Positions 35,603 to 44,202 of a stretch of DNA of 64,000 nt are shown here, piece by piece. Position numbers and translations under genes: made by a program. Numbering within the stretch: the first letter of the stretch is position 1; each line of letters begins with the position of its first letter. The stretch is taken from NCBI GenBank assembly GCA_963730385.1, contig CAVSRQ010000010.1:558001-622000 (forward strand), given 5' to 3'. This DNA is from JACCTI01 sp963730385. Its GTDB lineage: Bacteria > Verrucomicrobiota > Verrucomicrobiia > Chthoniobacterales > UBA10450. The notes beneath the pieces were generated by a model that worked only from the letters and a program-made list of their open reading frames with translations, ran no database searches and was not told the origin of the DNA.

Positions 35603-35800
35603 ATGTTTACGAAAATTGATTACCCATTCCTCATCGCCACCTTCGCGAGTTTCGTTTTCAGCGTTTCGCTGTGGTTTCTCGTCGATCGCGATTACGGCGT
35701 CTTCGTTGGGATCTGGGTGCCAAGCATTCTTGGGCTTTGGGTTGGCGTGCGCGTCGTGCTTTTAGCTGCTGCCGTGGATCGCCTCCGTCGAAAGAACTGA
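35603..35800 (+). CDS. Small two-helix membrane protein
   Basis: A 65-residue protein from the ATG at 35603 with two hydrophobic helices (PFLIATFASFVFSVSLWFLV and VFVGIWVPSILGLWVGVRVVL) separated by the short loop DRDYG and ending in basic residues. No known family recognised. It is paired with another small membrane protein starting seven bases downstream, so both may be one functional unit. The longer ORF from 35552 adds an unlikely N-terminus. Confidence 0.65.
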   Translation: MFTKIDYPFLIATFASFVFSVSLWFLVDRDYGVFVGIWVPSILGLWVGVRVVLLAAAVDRLRRKN

Positions 35801-35806
35801 GGCCCC

Positions 35807-35974
35807 ATGGATTACGCGATCAGCATTTTTCTCCTGGGAGTCATCGTCACTTTTGTCGTGGTCGTCGGCTTGGCGCGGGCCGCGGAGTTTTCGAAAAAGG
35901 AATCGGCGCGGCACCTGGAGATTGATTCTCCGCCAAAGGATTGGGATCTCGCGCCGGAGCCGCCGGCGAAATAG
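35807..35974 (+). CDS. Very small membrane protein (55 residues)
   Basis: From ATG 35807 to TAG 35972-35974. One N-terminal hydrophobic helix (YAISIFLLGVIVTFVVVVGL) and a charged soluble tail ending with LAPEPPAK. It follows the preceding small membrane protein gene with only a 6-base gap, and its tail is polar and Pro-rich. No family recognised. Support is position, intact frame and a coherent membrane-anchor design. Confidence 0.55.
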   Translation: MDYAISIFLLGVIVTFVVVVGLARAAEFSKKESARHLEIDSPPKDWDLAPEPPAK

Positions 35975-35988
35975 CGCGCGCTTCTCTT

Positions 35989-36669
35989 TTACGCAGCCAC
36001 TGGCTGTGGCGCACGCCAAAGCCCGAACCACGTCCCCATGCCGTAGAAGCCGAGCGGGAGCAGCCGTCCGGCCTGCACCAGCTCATCCACTTGCTCGCGG
36101 GTCGGGCCGGATTTTTCGCCAGGGCCGAAATAGTCGTCGATCATGACCCAGCAATTGTCCCGCAGGCGATCGCCGTAGAGACCGATATCGTAGCCGACGT
36201 TGGCGTGGGCATCGAAGATGAAGAAGCCAACCGTGCCCGGGCCGAAGGTGGCCTGCACCGTGGCGATCGCGCTGGCCTCCTCGGCCGGCTGATTGATCAG
36301 CGTGACGCCGTCGCGCACTCCGAAACGCGTCACATTCCTTTGCAAGCTCTTGAAGATATCCCGCGTGGCGAGCTTGTGTTTCCGGAGACGGCCGCCGGGC
36401 TCGATGCTGATAAAACTTTTCGCGCGGCCCGAGGCGCGCACGCCCAGCGCGGTGGCGATGGTGGACCCGCCCACGAACGATCCGATCTCGAGAATATGGC
36501 CTTCACATACCCGGCCGAGATAGTGCGCCAGGACGAGAACATCGAGGTGGAGCATGGAATATTTGCTCACGCGGGTGAGTTCCTTCCGCCGGGGTTTATC
36601 GTGCCGGAACTCCACCAAAGCTTGCATGAGTTCAAAGCTGGCGGGAGGAGGCGTGTTCAAGGTTTGCAA
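35989..36669 (-). CDS. Class I SAM-dependent methyltransferase
   Basis: A 226-residue methyltransferase of the methyltransferase-24 type. The SAM-binding motif I is ILEIGSFVGGSTIATALG; later motifs FISIEPGGRL and VGFFIFDAHANVGYDIGLYG carry the acidic residues expected for cofactor and metal or substrate contacts. Proteins of this group act on diverse small molecules including glycans. There is no clear substrate clue from neighbours. The gene converges on the two small membrane protein genes and diverges from the cytochrome c assembly gene. Confidence 0.8.
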   Translation of the reverse strand: MQTLNTPPPASFELMQALVEFRHDKPRRKELTRVSKYSMLHLDVLVLAHYLGRVCEGHILEIGSFVGGSTIATALGVRASGRAKSFISIEPGGRLRKHKLATRDIFKSLQRNVTRFGVRDGVTLINQPAEEASAIATVQATFGPGTVGFFIFDAHANVGYDIGLYGDRLRDNCWVMIDDYFGPGEKSGPTREQVDELVQAGRLLPLGFYGMGTWFGLWRAPQPVAA

Positions 36670-36778
36670 GAGGAGATAGGAGACGTTGGGAAAGTATGTC
36701 GGAAGGAAATGCCGGCTGTATAGCGATTAAATCCGGAGCCCGACCGCGCTCGCTTGCGCGAGCGCGAAAGATTCAGGT

Positions 36779-38530
36779 TTGTCGAAAAGGAGCGGCGACT
36801 TTAGTTTGAGCCTCTTGAAAACGCGCCTTCTCTTTGCCGTCCTTCTGTTTGGAGCTGTCCTTGGCGGAGCGCTCCCGGCCCAAGCTCAAATGCCGGCGAC
36901 CGATTCCGCCGCGCTCGATTTTAAGCAGTGGGGTTTACTCGCGATCCAGGAAGGCGGTCGCCGGAAACCGATCGATACTTTTGCGCGGGAGACGTTGATC
37001 AAGATCACGGGCCGTTCGGGCTACACTGCGATCAGCGGAAAGAAATGGGCCGCCAATGATCTGCTGCTCTCCGCGCTCCTCGAGACGCATGATTGGAAGA
37101 ACGAGCCGCTGGTCCTGATCTCGCTCGGGAGTTTGATCGAACAATTGGGGCTCGATAAAACGAAGCGGCGTTTCTCGTTTCAACAATTGACCACCCTGCC
37201 GGAAATGAAGCGGCTGGCGGATGAAGCGCACACCTTGAAGCGCGCGGAAAAGACCCTGACGCGGATGCAGCAGGAAGTGATGAACGTGAGCGAGCGGCTC
37301 ACGCTTTTCACGCGGGTGATGGATGGGAGCGCGTTCCTGATCCTGCCGGCGGCAAAGACCGTGACCGATCCTTGGGTGGTGCCGCCCAGTTTCGGGGATT
37401 ACTACAGCGAAGAGCAATTCGCTCCGGTGCAGACGCATTTGCAGGAGTTCGCGCAGGCTTATGTGAAGGCGGATGGCTTCCAGTTTCTGAACGCGGCCCG
37501 GCAGCTGCGCGAGACGCTGCGCGCTTTGAGTCCGGAAATTTATCCGACGGAGCAGCAACTCCGGCTCGAGTATTTATATAATCATTTCGACGGGTTCTAC
37601 CGCGCAGCGTGGGCGTATGGGATCGCTCTGGTCCTCATCTCGATCGCCTATTTTCGCCAGACGACCGGGCTCCTCCGAAATATCGGGGTGGCGGTGGCGT
37701 TCGCCGGACTGCTCTTTCACGCAGCCGCTTTCACGATGCGTTGCATGATCGCCGGGCGCCCGCCGGTGACGAACATGTATGAGTCGATCATCTGGGTCTC
37801 GTTTGCCGTAACCCTCTTCGGGCTCATTTTCTTCGCGCGCTATCGGGCTTCGGTTTACCTGCTGGCTGCTTTGCCGGTCTCGCTGGTTGCGCTCCTGCTC
37901 GTGCACCAAATGCCGATCGCGATGCCATCGAGCATCGATCCGCTGGTGCCGGTCTTGCGCGACAATTTCTGGCTCACCATCCACGTGCTTACGATCACGC
38001 TCAGCTATGCGGCTTTCGCGCTCGCGATGGGTTTCGGGCACATTTTGCTTTGGCGTTACATGTGGAAGCCCGCGGCGGCGCAGGCGGATCAGCCGATGCA
38101 TTTCTGGCTCTACCGCGTGCTGCAGCTCGGCGTGCTCTTGCTGGCCGCAGGCACAATCCTGGGCGGGGTGTGGGCGAACTATTCCTGGGGCCGTTTCTGG
38201 GGTTGGGATCCGAAGGAGACGTGGGCGTTGATCGCGCTCCTCTGCTACATCCTGACTTTGCACGGACGGCTGGCGGGATGGTGGACGCAATTCGGCCTGG
38301 TGGTGGCGAGCGTGGTCTGTTTCCTGGCCGTGCTCTTCGCGTGGTATGGAGTGAACTTTGTCCTCGGCAAAGGTCTGCATAGCTACGGGTTCGGGATCGG
38401 CGGCGAATCGTATGTGGCCACGTTTGTCCTGGCGGATCTTCTCTTCGTCGGGGTGGCGGTCTGGCGTCATCGCAGCAGCCAACGCGCGCGGGCCGCGGCG
38501 CGCGCCGAGAGTCCGGCCGTCGCGGTTTAA
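36779..38530 (+). CDS. System II cytochrome c assembly protein, CcsA-type
   Basis: A 583-residue membrane protein. The C-terminal part has the CcsA/CcmC-superfamily tryptophan-rich haem-handling motif, seen as GVWANYSWGRFWGWDPKETW, plus several membrane helices with conserved His residues. The N-terminal ~230 residues include a signal-like leader and a soluble domain, an extra module seen in many CcsA homologues of this kind. It delivers or attaches haem to apocytochrome c on the periplasmic side. The ORF opens at a TTG (36779); another TTG at 36806, 13 bases after an AAGGAG, may be the true start. A CcsB partner is not in this window. Confidence 0.88.
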   Translation: MSKRSGDFSLSLLKTRLLFAVLLFGAVLGGALPAQAQMPATDSAALDFKQWGLLAIQEGGRRKPIDTFARETLIKITGRSGYTAISGKKWAANDLLLSALLETHDWKNEPLVLISLGSLIEQLGLDKTKRRFSFQQLTTLPEMKRLADEAHTLKRAEKTLTRMQQEVMNVSERLTLFTRVMDGSAFLILPAAKTVTDPWVVPPSFGDYYSEEQFAPVQTHLQEFAQAYVKADGFQFLNAARQLRETLRALSPEIYPTEQQLRLEYLYNHFDGFYRAAWAYGIALVLISIAYFRQTTGLLRNIGVAVAFAGLLFHAAAFTMRCMIAGRPPVTNMYESIIWVSFAVTLFGLIFFARYRASVYLLAALPVSLVALLLVHQMPIAMPSSIDPLVPVLRDNFWLTIHVLTITLSYAAFALAMGFGHILLWRYMWKPAAAQADQPMHFWLYRVLQLGVLLLAAGTILGGVWANYSWGRFWGWDPKETWALIALLCYILTLHGRLAGWWTQFGLVVASVVCFLAVLFAWYGVNFVLGKGLHSYGFGIGGESYVATFVLADLLFVGVAVWRHRSSQRARAAARAESPAVAV

Positions 38531-38553
38531 TCTTTCTCGTTTGGGGCGAAGTG

Positions 38554-39483
38554 ATGGCAGCCGAGATTCAGCAAAGCGCGAACGCGGTCCTCATGATCCG
38601 GCCGCACCGGTTTTACCCCAACCCGGAGACGGCGGCGGATAATGCTTTTCAAAAAGCGATCGCGGACGGCGAGTTGCCGGCGGTCTCAGCTGCGGCGCTG
38701 GCGGAGTTTGATCGCGCGGTCGCATTGCTCCGCGCTTCGGGAGTGCATGTGCATGTGGGCGATGACACCGCGTCGCCCGAAAAGCCGGATGCGGTCTTCC
38801 CGAACAACTGGTTCTCCACGCATCACGATGGGCGGGTGGCGCTTTACCCGATGTATTCGGCGACCCGCCGGCTGGAGCGGCGGCATGAGGTCATCGAGAC
38901 GCTGCGCGAGCATTTCCAGATCACAGAGGTGATCGATTATTCCGAAGCGGAGAAGGAGGGCCAGGCGCTGGAGGGGACGGGCAGCCTGGTTCTCGATCAC
39001 ATCAACTCCATTGCCTATGCGTCGCTCTCGCACCGGACACACCCGGAAGTGTTGAAGAAGTTCTGCGCCGATTTCGGTTTTGAACCGGTGACGTTCCGGA
39101 GCGAAAGCGAAGCGGGCCGCCCGATCTACCACACCAACGTGATGATGTGCGTGGGCACGGAGTTTGCCCTGGTGGGGTTGCAAAATATTCCCGATGAAGC
39201 GGAGCGCGACGGGGTGCAAAATCTTCTGGAAGCGAATGGGAAAGAAGTGATCGAGCTAAGCCGGGCGCAGATCGCGGAGTTTGCCGGAAACGCGCTCGAG
39301 CTCCACAACGAACACGAGAAGCTGCTCGTGCTCTCGGCTCGGGCGGCGGCGGCGCTCACGCCAGCGCAGCGGAAACAACTGGAGCGCTACGTGCGCCTGC
39401 TGCCGCTGGACTTGCCGACGATCGAGCTGGCGGGCGGAAGCGCGCGCTGCATGCTTGCGACCATTCACCTGCCGCGCCGGTAA
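38554..39483 (+). CDS. Amidinotransferase-fold hydrolase, CtlX-like
   Basis: A 309-residue protein of the guanidino-group-modifying superfamily. Motifs: MIRPHRFYPNPETAADN near the N-terminus, DAVFPNNWFSTH (catalytic Asp/substrate loop), EGTGSLVLDH, the His in YHTNVMMCVG and the nucleophilic Cys in SARCMLATIHLP. The sequence resembles the CtlX-type citrulline-related hydrolases; the exact guanidino substrate is uncertain. The ATG at 38554 follows a GTG at 38551 and either could be used. It lies 24 bases downstream of the cytochrome assembly gene. Confidence 0.8.
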   Translation: MAAEIQQSANAVLMIRPHRFYPNPETAADNAFQKAIADGELPAVSAAALAEFDRAVALLRASGVHVHVGDDTASPEKPDAVFPNNWFSTHHDGRVALYPMYSATRRLERRHEVIETLREHFQITEVIDYSEAEKEGQALEGTGSLVLDHINSIAYASLSHRTHPEVLKKFCADFGFEPVTFRSESEAGRPIYHTNVMMCVGTEFALVGLQNIPDEAERDGVQNLLEANGKEVIELSRAQIAEFAGNALELHNEHEKLLVLSARAAAALTPAQRKQLERYVRLLPLDLPTIELAGGSARCMLATIHLPRR

Positions 39484-39507
39484 ACGAACGTCGGGCGCAG
39501 GCTGGGC

Positions 39508-39553
39508 TTAACCCGTGGTCACGGGTGGTTCACCCGTTGAAACGGGGAACCAC
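39508..39553. repeat. Two tandem hairpins at the 3' end of the small gene
   Basis: The minus strand reads GTGGTTCCCCGTT, loop, AACGGGTGAACCAC, followed by CCCGTGACCACGGG. Two stem-loops abut and include the TAA stop (39508-39510). They may act as a terminator-like stem while encoding the final residues. Confidence 0.65.
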
Positions 39554-39867
39554 ATTTCGAACAGACCGTCCGTCTCTTTTAAGGCAGTCTCTTTCACACC
39601 TTCATAGCCGCCCGCCACCGGTTCGGTGCGGGCATCACTCCCTCCGGAGCCAGCATCCGAAGGATCGCCCGGCTGCTCCATGTAAACACTGATGTCGTCT
39701 TGCGAAGCGTACTGACGTTTCTCGAGCACTTCCCGCGCGCGCGCGAAGGCCTCTTCTTCCGAAGCGGCTCGCACCCAGACGGTGACCAGACCGGGCTGAC
39801 CCAGAACGCACTGCGGCACTTGCGCAGCACCGGCGCGGACATTGGCCATGAGACGATAAAGATGCAT
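39508..39867 (-). CDS. Conserved hypothetical protein with a repeat-derived C-terminus
   Basis: A 119-residue protein. The N-terminus is a possible alpha/beta domain (MANVRAGAAQVPQCVLG, VTVWVRAASEEEAFARAREVLEKRQY). The second half is rich in Gly/Asp/Glu (YMEQPGDPSDAGSGG) and ends with EMWFPVSTGEPPVTTG. No named family recognised. The last dozen or so codons are written by a pair of short hairpins (39508-39553). It lies 8 bases downstream of gmhA on the same strand, so the two may be co-transcribed. Confidence 0.6.
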   Translation of the reverse strand: MHLYRLMANVRAGAAQVPQCVLGQPGLVTVWVRAASEEEAFARAREVLEKRQYASQDDISVYMEQPGDPSDAGSGGSDARTEPVAGGYEGVKETALKETDGLFEMWFPVSTGEPPVTTG

Positions 39868-39875
39868 GGGGGGAG

Positions 39876-40454
39876 CTAGCTTTCTTTCAACCGTTCTTCG
39901 ACGGCTTCGCAGAGGACGTGCAGGAGTAACATCTGCGCCTCCTGAATTCGCGCAGTAGTATCGCCGCGGACCAGTAACTCGAGATCCCCCAAGCCGTGGC
40001 AGAAGCCGCCGTCGCGCCCGGAGAAGGTGAGGCTGGTTACGCTGCGTGCTTTCGCTTCTTCGAGTGCGCGCTGGATGTTACGGGAGTTGCCGCTGGTGGT
40101 GAGGCAGATCAAGACGTCGCCCCGTTGACCGAAGGCCGCCACCTGGCGGGCGAAGATTTCCTCGAAGCCGTAATCGTTCCCGGCCGCGGTGAGCAGGCCG
40201 CCATCGCTCGAAAGACAGATGGCCGGGTAAGCGGGTCGATCGTGAATGAAACGGACGACGAACTCCGTGGTGAAATGGGCAGCATCGGCCGCGCTCCCGC
40301 CATTACCGCAAACGAGCAGCTTGTGCCCCGAGCGGAGGCAGTCGGTTAAGGCATCGGCGGCGCGGCGCATTTGTTGATCGAGCTCGCCGAGAGTGCGGGC
40401 GGTTTCGATCGATTGCGTGACGGCGTGCTGGAGGATGCTGGAGAGATCACGCAT
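39876..40454 (-). CDS. gmhA: Sedoheptulose 7-phosphate isomerase, GmhA-like
   Basis: A 192-residue SIS-domain protein. Motifs CGNGGSAADAAHFTTEFVVRF, quoted as CGNGGSAADAAHFTTEF, then LSSDGGLLTAAGNDYGFEEIF, LTTSGNSRNIQRAL and QEAQMLLLHVLCEAVE are those of GmhA, which converts sedoheptulose 7-phosphate to D-glycero-D-manno-heptose 7-phosphate for LPS core heptose. The metal-binding His and Glu of the family are in the AAHF and QEAQ-containing segments. Other heptose genes are not in the window. Length is typical. Confidence 0.92.
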   Translation of the reverse strand: MRDLSSILQHAVTQSIETARTLGELDQQMRRAADALTDCLRSGHKLLVCGNGGSAADAAHFTTEFVVRFIHDRPAYPAICLSSDGGLLTAAGNDYGFEEIFARQVAAFGQRGDVLICLTTSGNSRNIQRALEEAKARSVTSLTFSGRDGGFCHGLGDLELLVRGDTTARIQEAQMLLLHVLCEAVEERLKES

Positions 40455-40576
40455 GGAGAGCCCCGAGGGGCGAGACTCTCATTAGACGGCGGGTGAGGAT
40501 CTGTCCAGAAACGAGGACGGCAGGAACGTAAAAATCCTCCACCCGGTCTGGTCTCCATCCCACGGGCAGCCGTTTT

Positions 40577-41407
40577 TTAGGACGCCGGCGTCGGTTTGGC
40601 CTCGGCCTTCTTCGATTTGGCTTTGTCGGCCGCAGGCGCTTTCGGACTGGCTTTCTGGAGTGCGTTCAACTGCTGCTGCGCGTCTTTGTCGCTCGGTTTC
40701 AACTTGAGGATCGCCCGGAGATCTTCCATCGCTTCTTCGTTCTGGCCGAGGACGCGATAGATGTAAACGCGGCGGCGATATGCTTCGGCGTCTTTCGGCT
40801 TGGCCTCGATCACTTTGGTGAAGTCGATCAAGGCGCGGTCGTATTGCTTGAGATTGCGATAAGCAAAACCGCGCCGGGTGCGGCCTTCCACATCCACTTC
40901 GGCGATGGTGTTGATCGCGGTGTCGTAATCGGCGATCGCCTTCTTCCATTCTTTTTGCTGCAGGTAAACGTAAGCCCGCAGACGAAGCGCGGCGCGATCG
41001 CGCGGATCCTTGTCGATCGCTTTGTCCAGCTCAGCGAGAGCGAGATCGGGTTTCTTCTCGCGCAGCAAAGTGCGGGCACGCGCCATGTAGGTGCGGACGG
41101 ATTCCGGGTTGAGCTCGTTCGCTTTCTTCGAATCGGCTTTTGCTTTTTCCGGCTCCTTGTTCAGGCGATAGGCGACGGCGCGGTTACGATAATTCTTCGG
41201 GTCGTTCGGCTGCCGTTTGATCGCTTTGGTGAACTCTTCGATCGCCTTGTCGTATTGCTTTTGGCGGGCGTATTTCACGCCACGGTTGGTATGGCCGCCC
41301 GGATCGCCGGCGACGGAACTGCGCGCCGCTTGCGCGGGTTGCGGAAGAGCAAAGAGGCCGCCGAAGGCGACGAGGAGGGCGAGGGAGAAGATGGCGAAGC
41401 GCTTCAT
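40577..41407 (-). CDS. Exported TPR-repeat protein
   Basis: A 276-residue protein with a signal peptide (ends QPAQA) followed by about five to six tetratricopeptide repeats. Repeats include GVKYARQKQYDKAIEEFTKAI, quoted as YARQKQYDKAIEEFTKAI, then KNYRNRAVAYRLNKEPEKA and GFAYRNLKQYDRALIDFTK. The tail is Lys/Ala-rich. TPR arrays mediate protein-protein contacts in the periplasm. No partner is evident from the neighbouring genes. Confidence 0.82.
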   Translation of the reverse strand: MKRFAIFSLALLVAFGGLFALPQPAQAARSSVAGDPGGHTNRGVKYARQKQYDKAIEEFTKAIKRQPNDPKNYRNRAVAYRLNKEPEKAKADSKKANELNPESVRTYMARARTLLREKKPDLALAELDKAIDKDPRDRAALRLRAYVYLQQKEWKKAIADYDTAINTIAEVDVEGRTRRGFAYRNLKQYDRALIDFTKVIEAKPKDAEAYRRRVYIYRVLGQNEEAMEDLRAILKLKPSDKDAQQQLNALQKASPKAPAADKAKSKKAEAKPTPAS

Positions 41408-41517
41408 AAGGATGGAGTTCTAAAGAGTTTTGTCTGTCTTTTCTAACGGAGACAAGTTCAAGCTTAGCCGGTTTCAAAAAAAGCGCGCGCCGAAAGACCG
41501 GCCACCCCCCACCGCCT

Positions 41518-44202
41518 ATGAACACTGTGCCTCTCCGATCGTCGACTGCCGAGCGTGAACGTCTGCAGGAAGACGCCGTCCGGAAAAAGAACTGGAAACG
41601 CTGGGGCCCGTATCTCTCCGAGCGGCAATGGGCCACGGTGCGGGAAGATTACTCGCCGGGCGGGAACGTCTGGGATTCTTTTCCGCACGATCATTCTCGG
41701 AGCCGCGCGTATCGCTGGGGCGAGGATGGGCTTCTTGGGATGACGGATCGCGAATGCCGGCTCTGCTTCGCTCTCGCGCTCTGGAATGGGCGCGACCCGA
41801 TTTTGAAAGAGCGCCTCTTCGGCCTGACCGGGCCGGAAGGGAATCACGGCGAGGATGTGAAGGAGGCTTACTTCTACCTCGATTCCACCCCGACGCATTC
41901 CTACAGCAAAGCGCTTTATAAGTATCCGCAGGCGGAGTTCCCTTACCGCTGGTTGGTGGAAGAGAATCGGCAGCGCGGGCTGGGCGGGTCGGAATTTGAA
42001 TTAGCGGAGACGGGGACGTTTGATGACGGCCGCTACTTCGATGTCTGCGCGGAATATGCGAAAGGATCGCCCAACGATCTCCTCATTCGGATCACCGTTT
42101 CCAATCGCGGCCCCGAAAGCGCGACGCTCCATTTGCTGCCGACGCTTTGGTTCCGGAATACATGGTCGTGGGGCGACGTGCCGGAAATGCCGAAGACGAA
42201 ACCTTCGCTGCAGCGCGACGGGAAGGGAATGATCCGGGGGACGCACGAAACGCTGGGCGGGTTCCAGTTTGCCTTTGAAGAAGAGACGCGGGCGCTCTTT
42301 ACCGAGAACGAGACGAACGCGCAGCGGCTCTTCGGAGCGGCCAACCCCTCGGCCTATGTGAAGGACGCGTTCCATGAATTCGTGGTGCAGGGTAACGAGG
42401 CGGCGGTGAACCCCGCGGAAGTGGGCACGAAGGCCGCGTTGCATTACGTGCTCGAACTGGCGGCGGGAGAAAGCCGCACCTTCCAGATGCGCCTTTCTAC
42501 GGCCAAGGAAGCGCCGGCCGCGGAGGTTTTCGGAAATGGGTTCGACGAGACTTTCCGTCAGCGCCTGGAGGAAGCGGATGAGTTTTACGCGCAAGTGGCC
42601 GGGGCACGGGAGGGTGACCCGGACGCGCGCAATGTCGTGCGACAGGCCTACGCCGGGCTGCTTTGGACGAAGCAGTTCTATTACTACACGATGGCGGAAT
42701 GGCTGGCCGGCGATCCCGCGCAGCCCACTCCGCCGCACGAGCGACTCGAAGGCCGGAACCACGACTGGCGACACGTCTACAGTCGCGACGTTCTCTCCAT
42801 GCCGGATAAGTGGGAGTATCCCTGGTTTGCAGCCTGGGATCTGGCGTTCCACATGATCCCGTTCGCGCGGATCGATCCGGACTTCGCCAAGCACCAACTC
42901 GAGTTGCTCTTGCGCGAATGGTACATGCACCCGAACGGGCAAATCCCGGCCTACGAGTTCGCTTTTGGCGATGTGAATCCGCCGGTGCACGCCTGGGCGG
43001 CGTGGCGCGTTTATAAAATGACGGGACCGCGCGGCGCGCGCGACACTGCTTTCCTCGAAAGCATTTTCCAAAAGCTGCTGATCAACTTCACCTGGTGGGT
43101 GAACCGGAAGGATATGGAGGGAAACAATCTCTTCTCCGGCGGCTTTCTCGGGCTGGATAACATCGGCGTCTTCGATCGCTCGAAACCGCTCCCGACTGGC
43201 GGCTACCTGCAACAAGCGGACGGCACCGCCTGGATGGCGTTCTATTGCCTAACGATGCTGTCGATGGCGTTGGAACTGGCGCAGACCAATCGCGTCTACG
43301 AAGACCTGGCCTCGAAGTTTTTCGAGCACTTCATCCACATCAGCGACGCGATGAATTCGCTGGGCGATTCGGGGCTTTGGGATGAGGAGGACGGCTTCTA
43401 CTACGATGAACTCAAGACGCCGCGCCAACGGCAGATCCCGCTCAAATCGCGCTCGCTCGTGGGGCTTCTGCCTTTGATCGCGGTGGAAGTTTTAGAGAGT
43501 GCGCAGCTCGAGCAATTGCCTGGCTTTAACAAGCGGATGAACTGGTTCCTGAAGCATCGGCCGGATCTCATGCCGCTGACCAGTCTCGGGAAATTGGGAC
43601 CGCAGGGACGCCACCGCATCCTCGCCATCATGACCAAGGAAAGGCTGGAGCGCGTGCTCGCCTATGTGGTGGACGAGGCGGAATTTCTCTCGCCCTTCGG
43701 CGTGCGCTCGCTGTCGCAGATTCACCGCGATCATCCCTATATCTTTCAGGCCGGCGCGGCGGAGCATCGGGTGGATTACGTCCCCGGGGAAAGCAAGAGC
43801 TACGTCTTCGGCGGGAACTCAAACTGGCGCGGGCCGGTCTGGTTCCCGATTAACTACCTCATCATCGAAGCGCTGGAGCGCTATCACCATTTCTACGGCG
43901 ACGAGCTGCAAGTGGAGTGCCCGAAAGGTTCGGGGGTGAAAATGAATCTCGCGCAGGTGGCTGCGGAACTTGGGCGCCGGATGGGGAATCTCTTCCTTCG
44001 CGATGCGGACGGCGCGCGCCCATTCGCGGGCGGCGAGGCGCGTTTCGCGCACGATCCGCACTGGCGCGAGCTGGTGCTTTTCCACGAATATTTCCACGGC
44101 GACAACGGCCGCGGCCTGGGCGCGAGCCATCAAACGGGCTGGACGGCGTTGGCCGCGACGTTGATCGAGAATCGCTTTCCGAAGCGACGCGGCGCGAGCT
44201 AG
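41518..44202 (+). CDS. Glycoside hydrolase family 63-like glucosidase
   Basis: An 894-residue protein with no signal peptide. It resembles the bacterial GH63 / mannosyl-oligosaccharide glucosidase-like group: N-terminal WATVREDYSPGGNVWDSFP, RDPILKERLFGLTG, then KWEYPWFAAWDLAFHMIPFA with the putative acid Asp and the C-terminal EYFHGDNGRGLGASHQTGWT. The (alpha/alpha)6 catalytic domain occupies the C-terminal half. Likely substrates are alpha-glucosides such as glucosylglycerate or trehalose-type compounds; this is inference. No disruption. Its stop overlaps the antiporter stop. Confidence 0.85.
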   Translation: MNTVPLRSSTAERERLQEDAVRKKNWKRWGPYLSERQWATVREDYSPGGNVWDSFPHDHSRSRAYRWGEDGLLGMTDRECRLCFALALWNGRDPILKERLFGLTGPEGNHGEDVKEAYFYLDSTPTHSYSKALYKYPQAEFPYRWLVEENRQRGLGGSEFELAETGTFDDGRYFDVCAEYAKGSPNDLLIRITVSNRGPESATLHLLPTLWFRNTWSWGDVPEMPKTKPSLQRDGKGMIRGTHETLGGFQFAFEEETRALFTENETNAQRLFGAANPSAYVKDAFHEFVVQGNEAAVNPAEVGTKAALHYVLELAAGESRTFQMRLSTAKEAPAAEVFGNGFDETFRQRLEEADEFYAQVAGAREGDPDARNVVRQAYAGLLWTKQFYYYTMAEWLAGDPAQPTPPHERLEGRNHDWRHVYSRDVLSMPDKWEYPWFAAWDLAFHMIPFARIDPDFAKHQLELLLREWYMHPNGQIPAYEFAFGDVNPPVHAWAAWRVYKMTGPRGARDTAFLESIFQKLLINFTWWVNRKDMEGNNLFSGGFLGLDNIGVFDRSKPLPTGGYLQQADGTAWMAFYCLTMLSMALELAQTNRVYEDLASKFFEHFIHISDAMNSLGDSGLWDEEDGFYYDELKTPRQRQIPLKSRSLVGLLPLIAVEVLESAQLEQLPGFNKRMNWFLKHRPDLMPLTSLGKLGPQGRHRILAIMTKERLERVLAYVVDEAEFLSPFGVRSLSQIHRDHPYIFQAGAAEHRVDYVPGESKSYVFGGNSNWRGPVWFPINYLIIEALERYHHFYGDELQVECPKGSGVKMNLAQVAAELGRRMGNLFLRDADGARPFAGGEARFAHDPHWRELVLFHEYFHGDNGRGLGASHQTGWTALAATLIENRFPKRRGAS

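Noticed and set aside
42001..43215. 404-residue ORF antisense to the GH63 gene
   Set aside because: The plus-strand GH63 frame is long, intact and conserved; the antisense lacks any recognisable motif.
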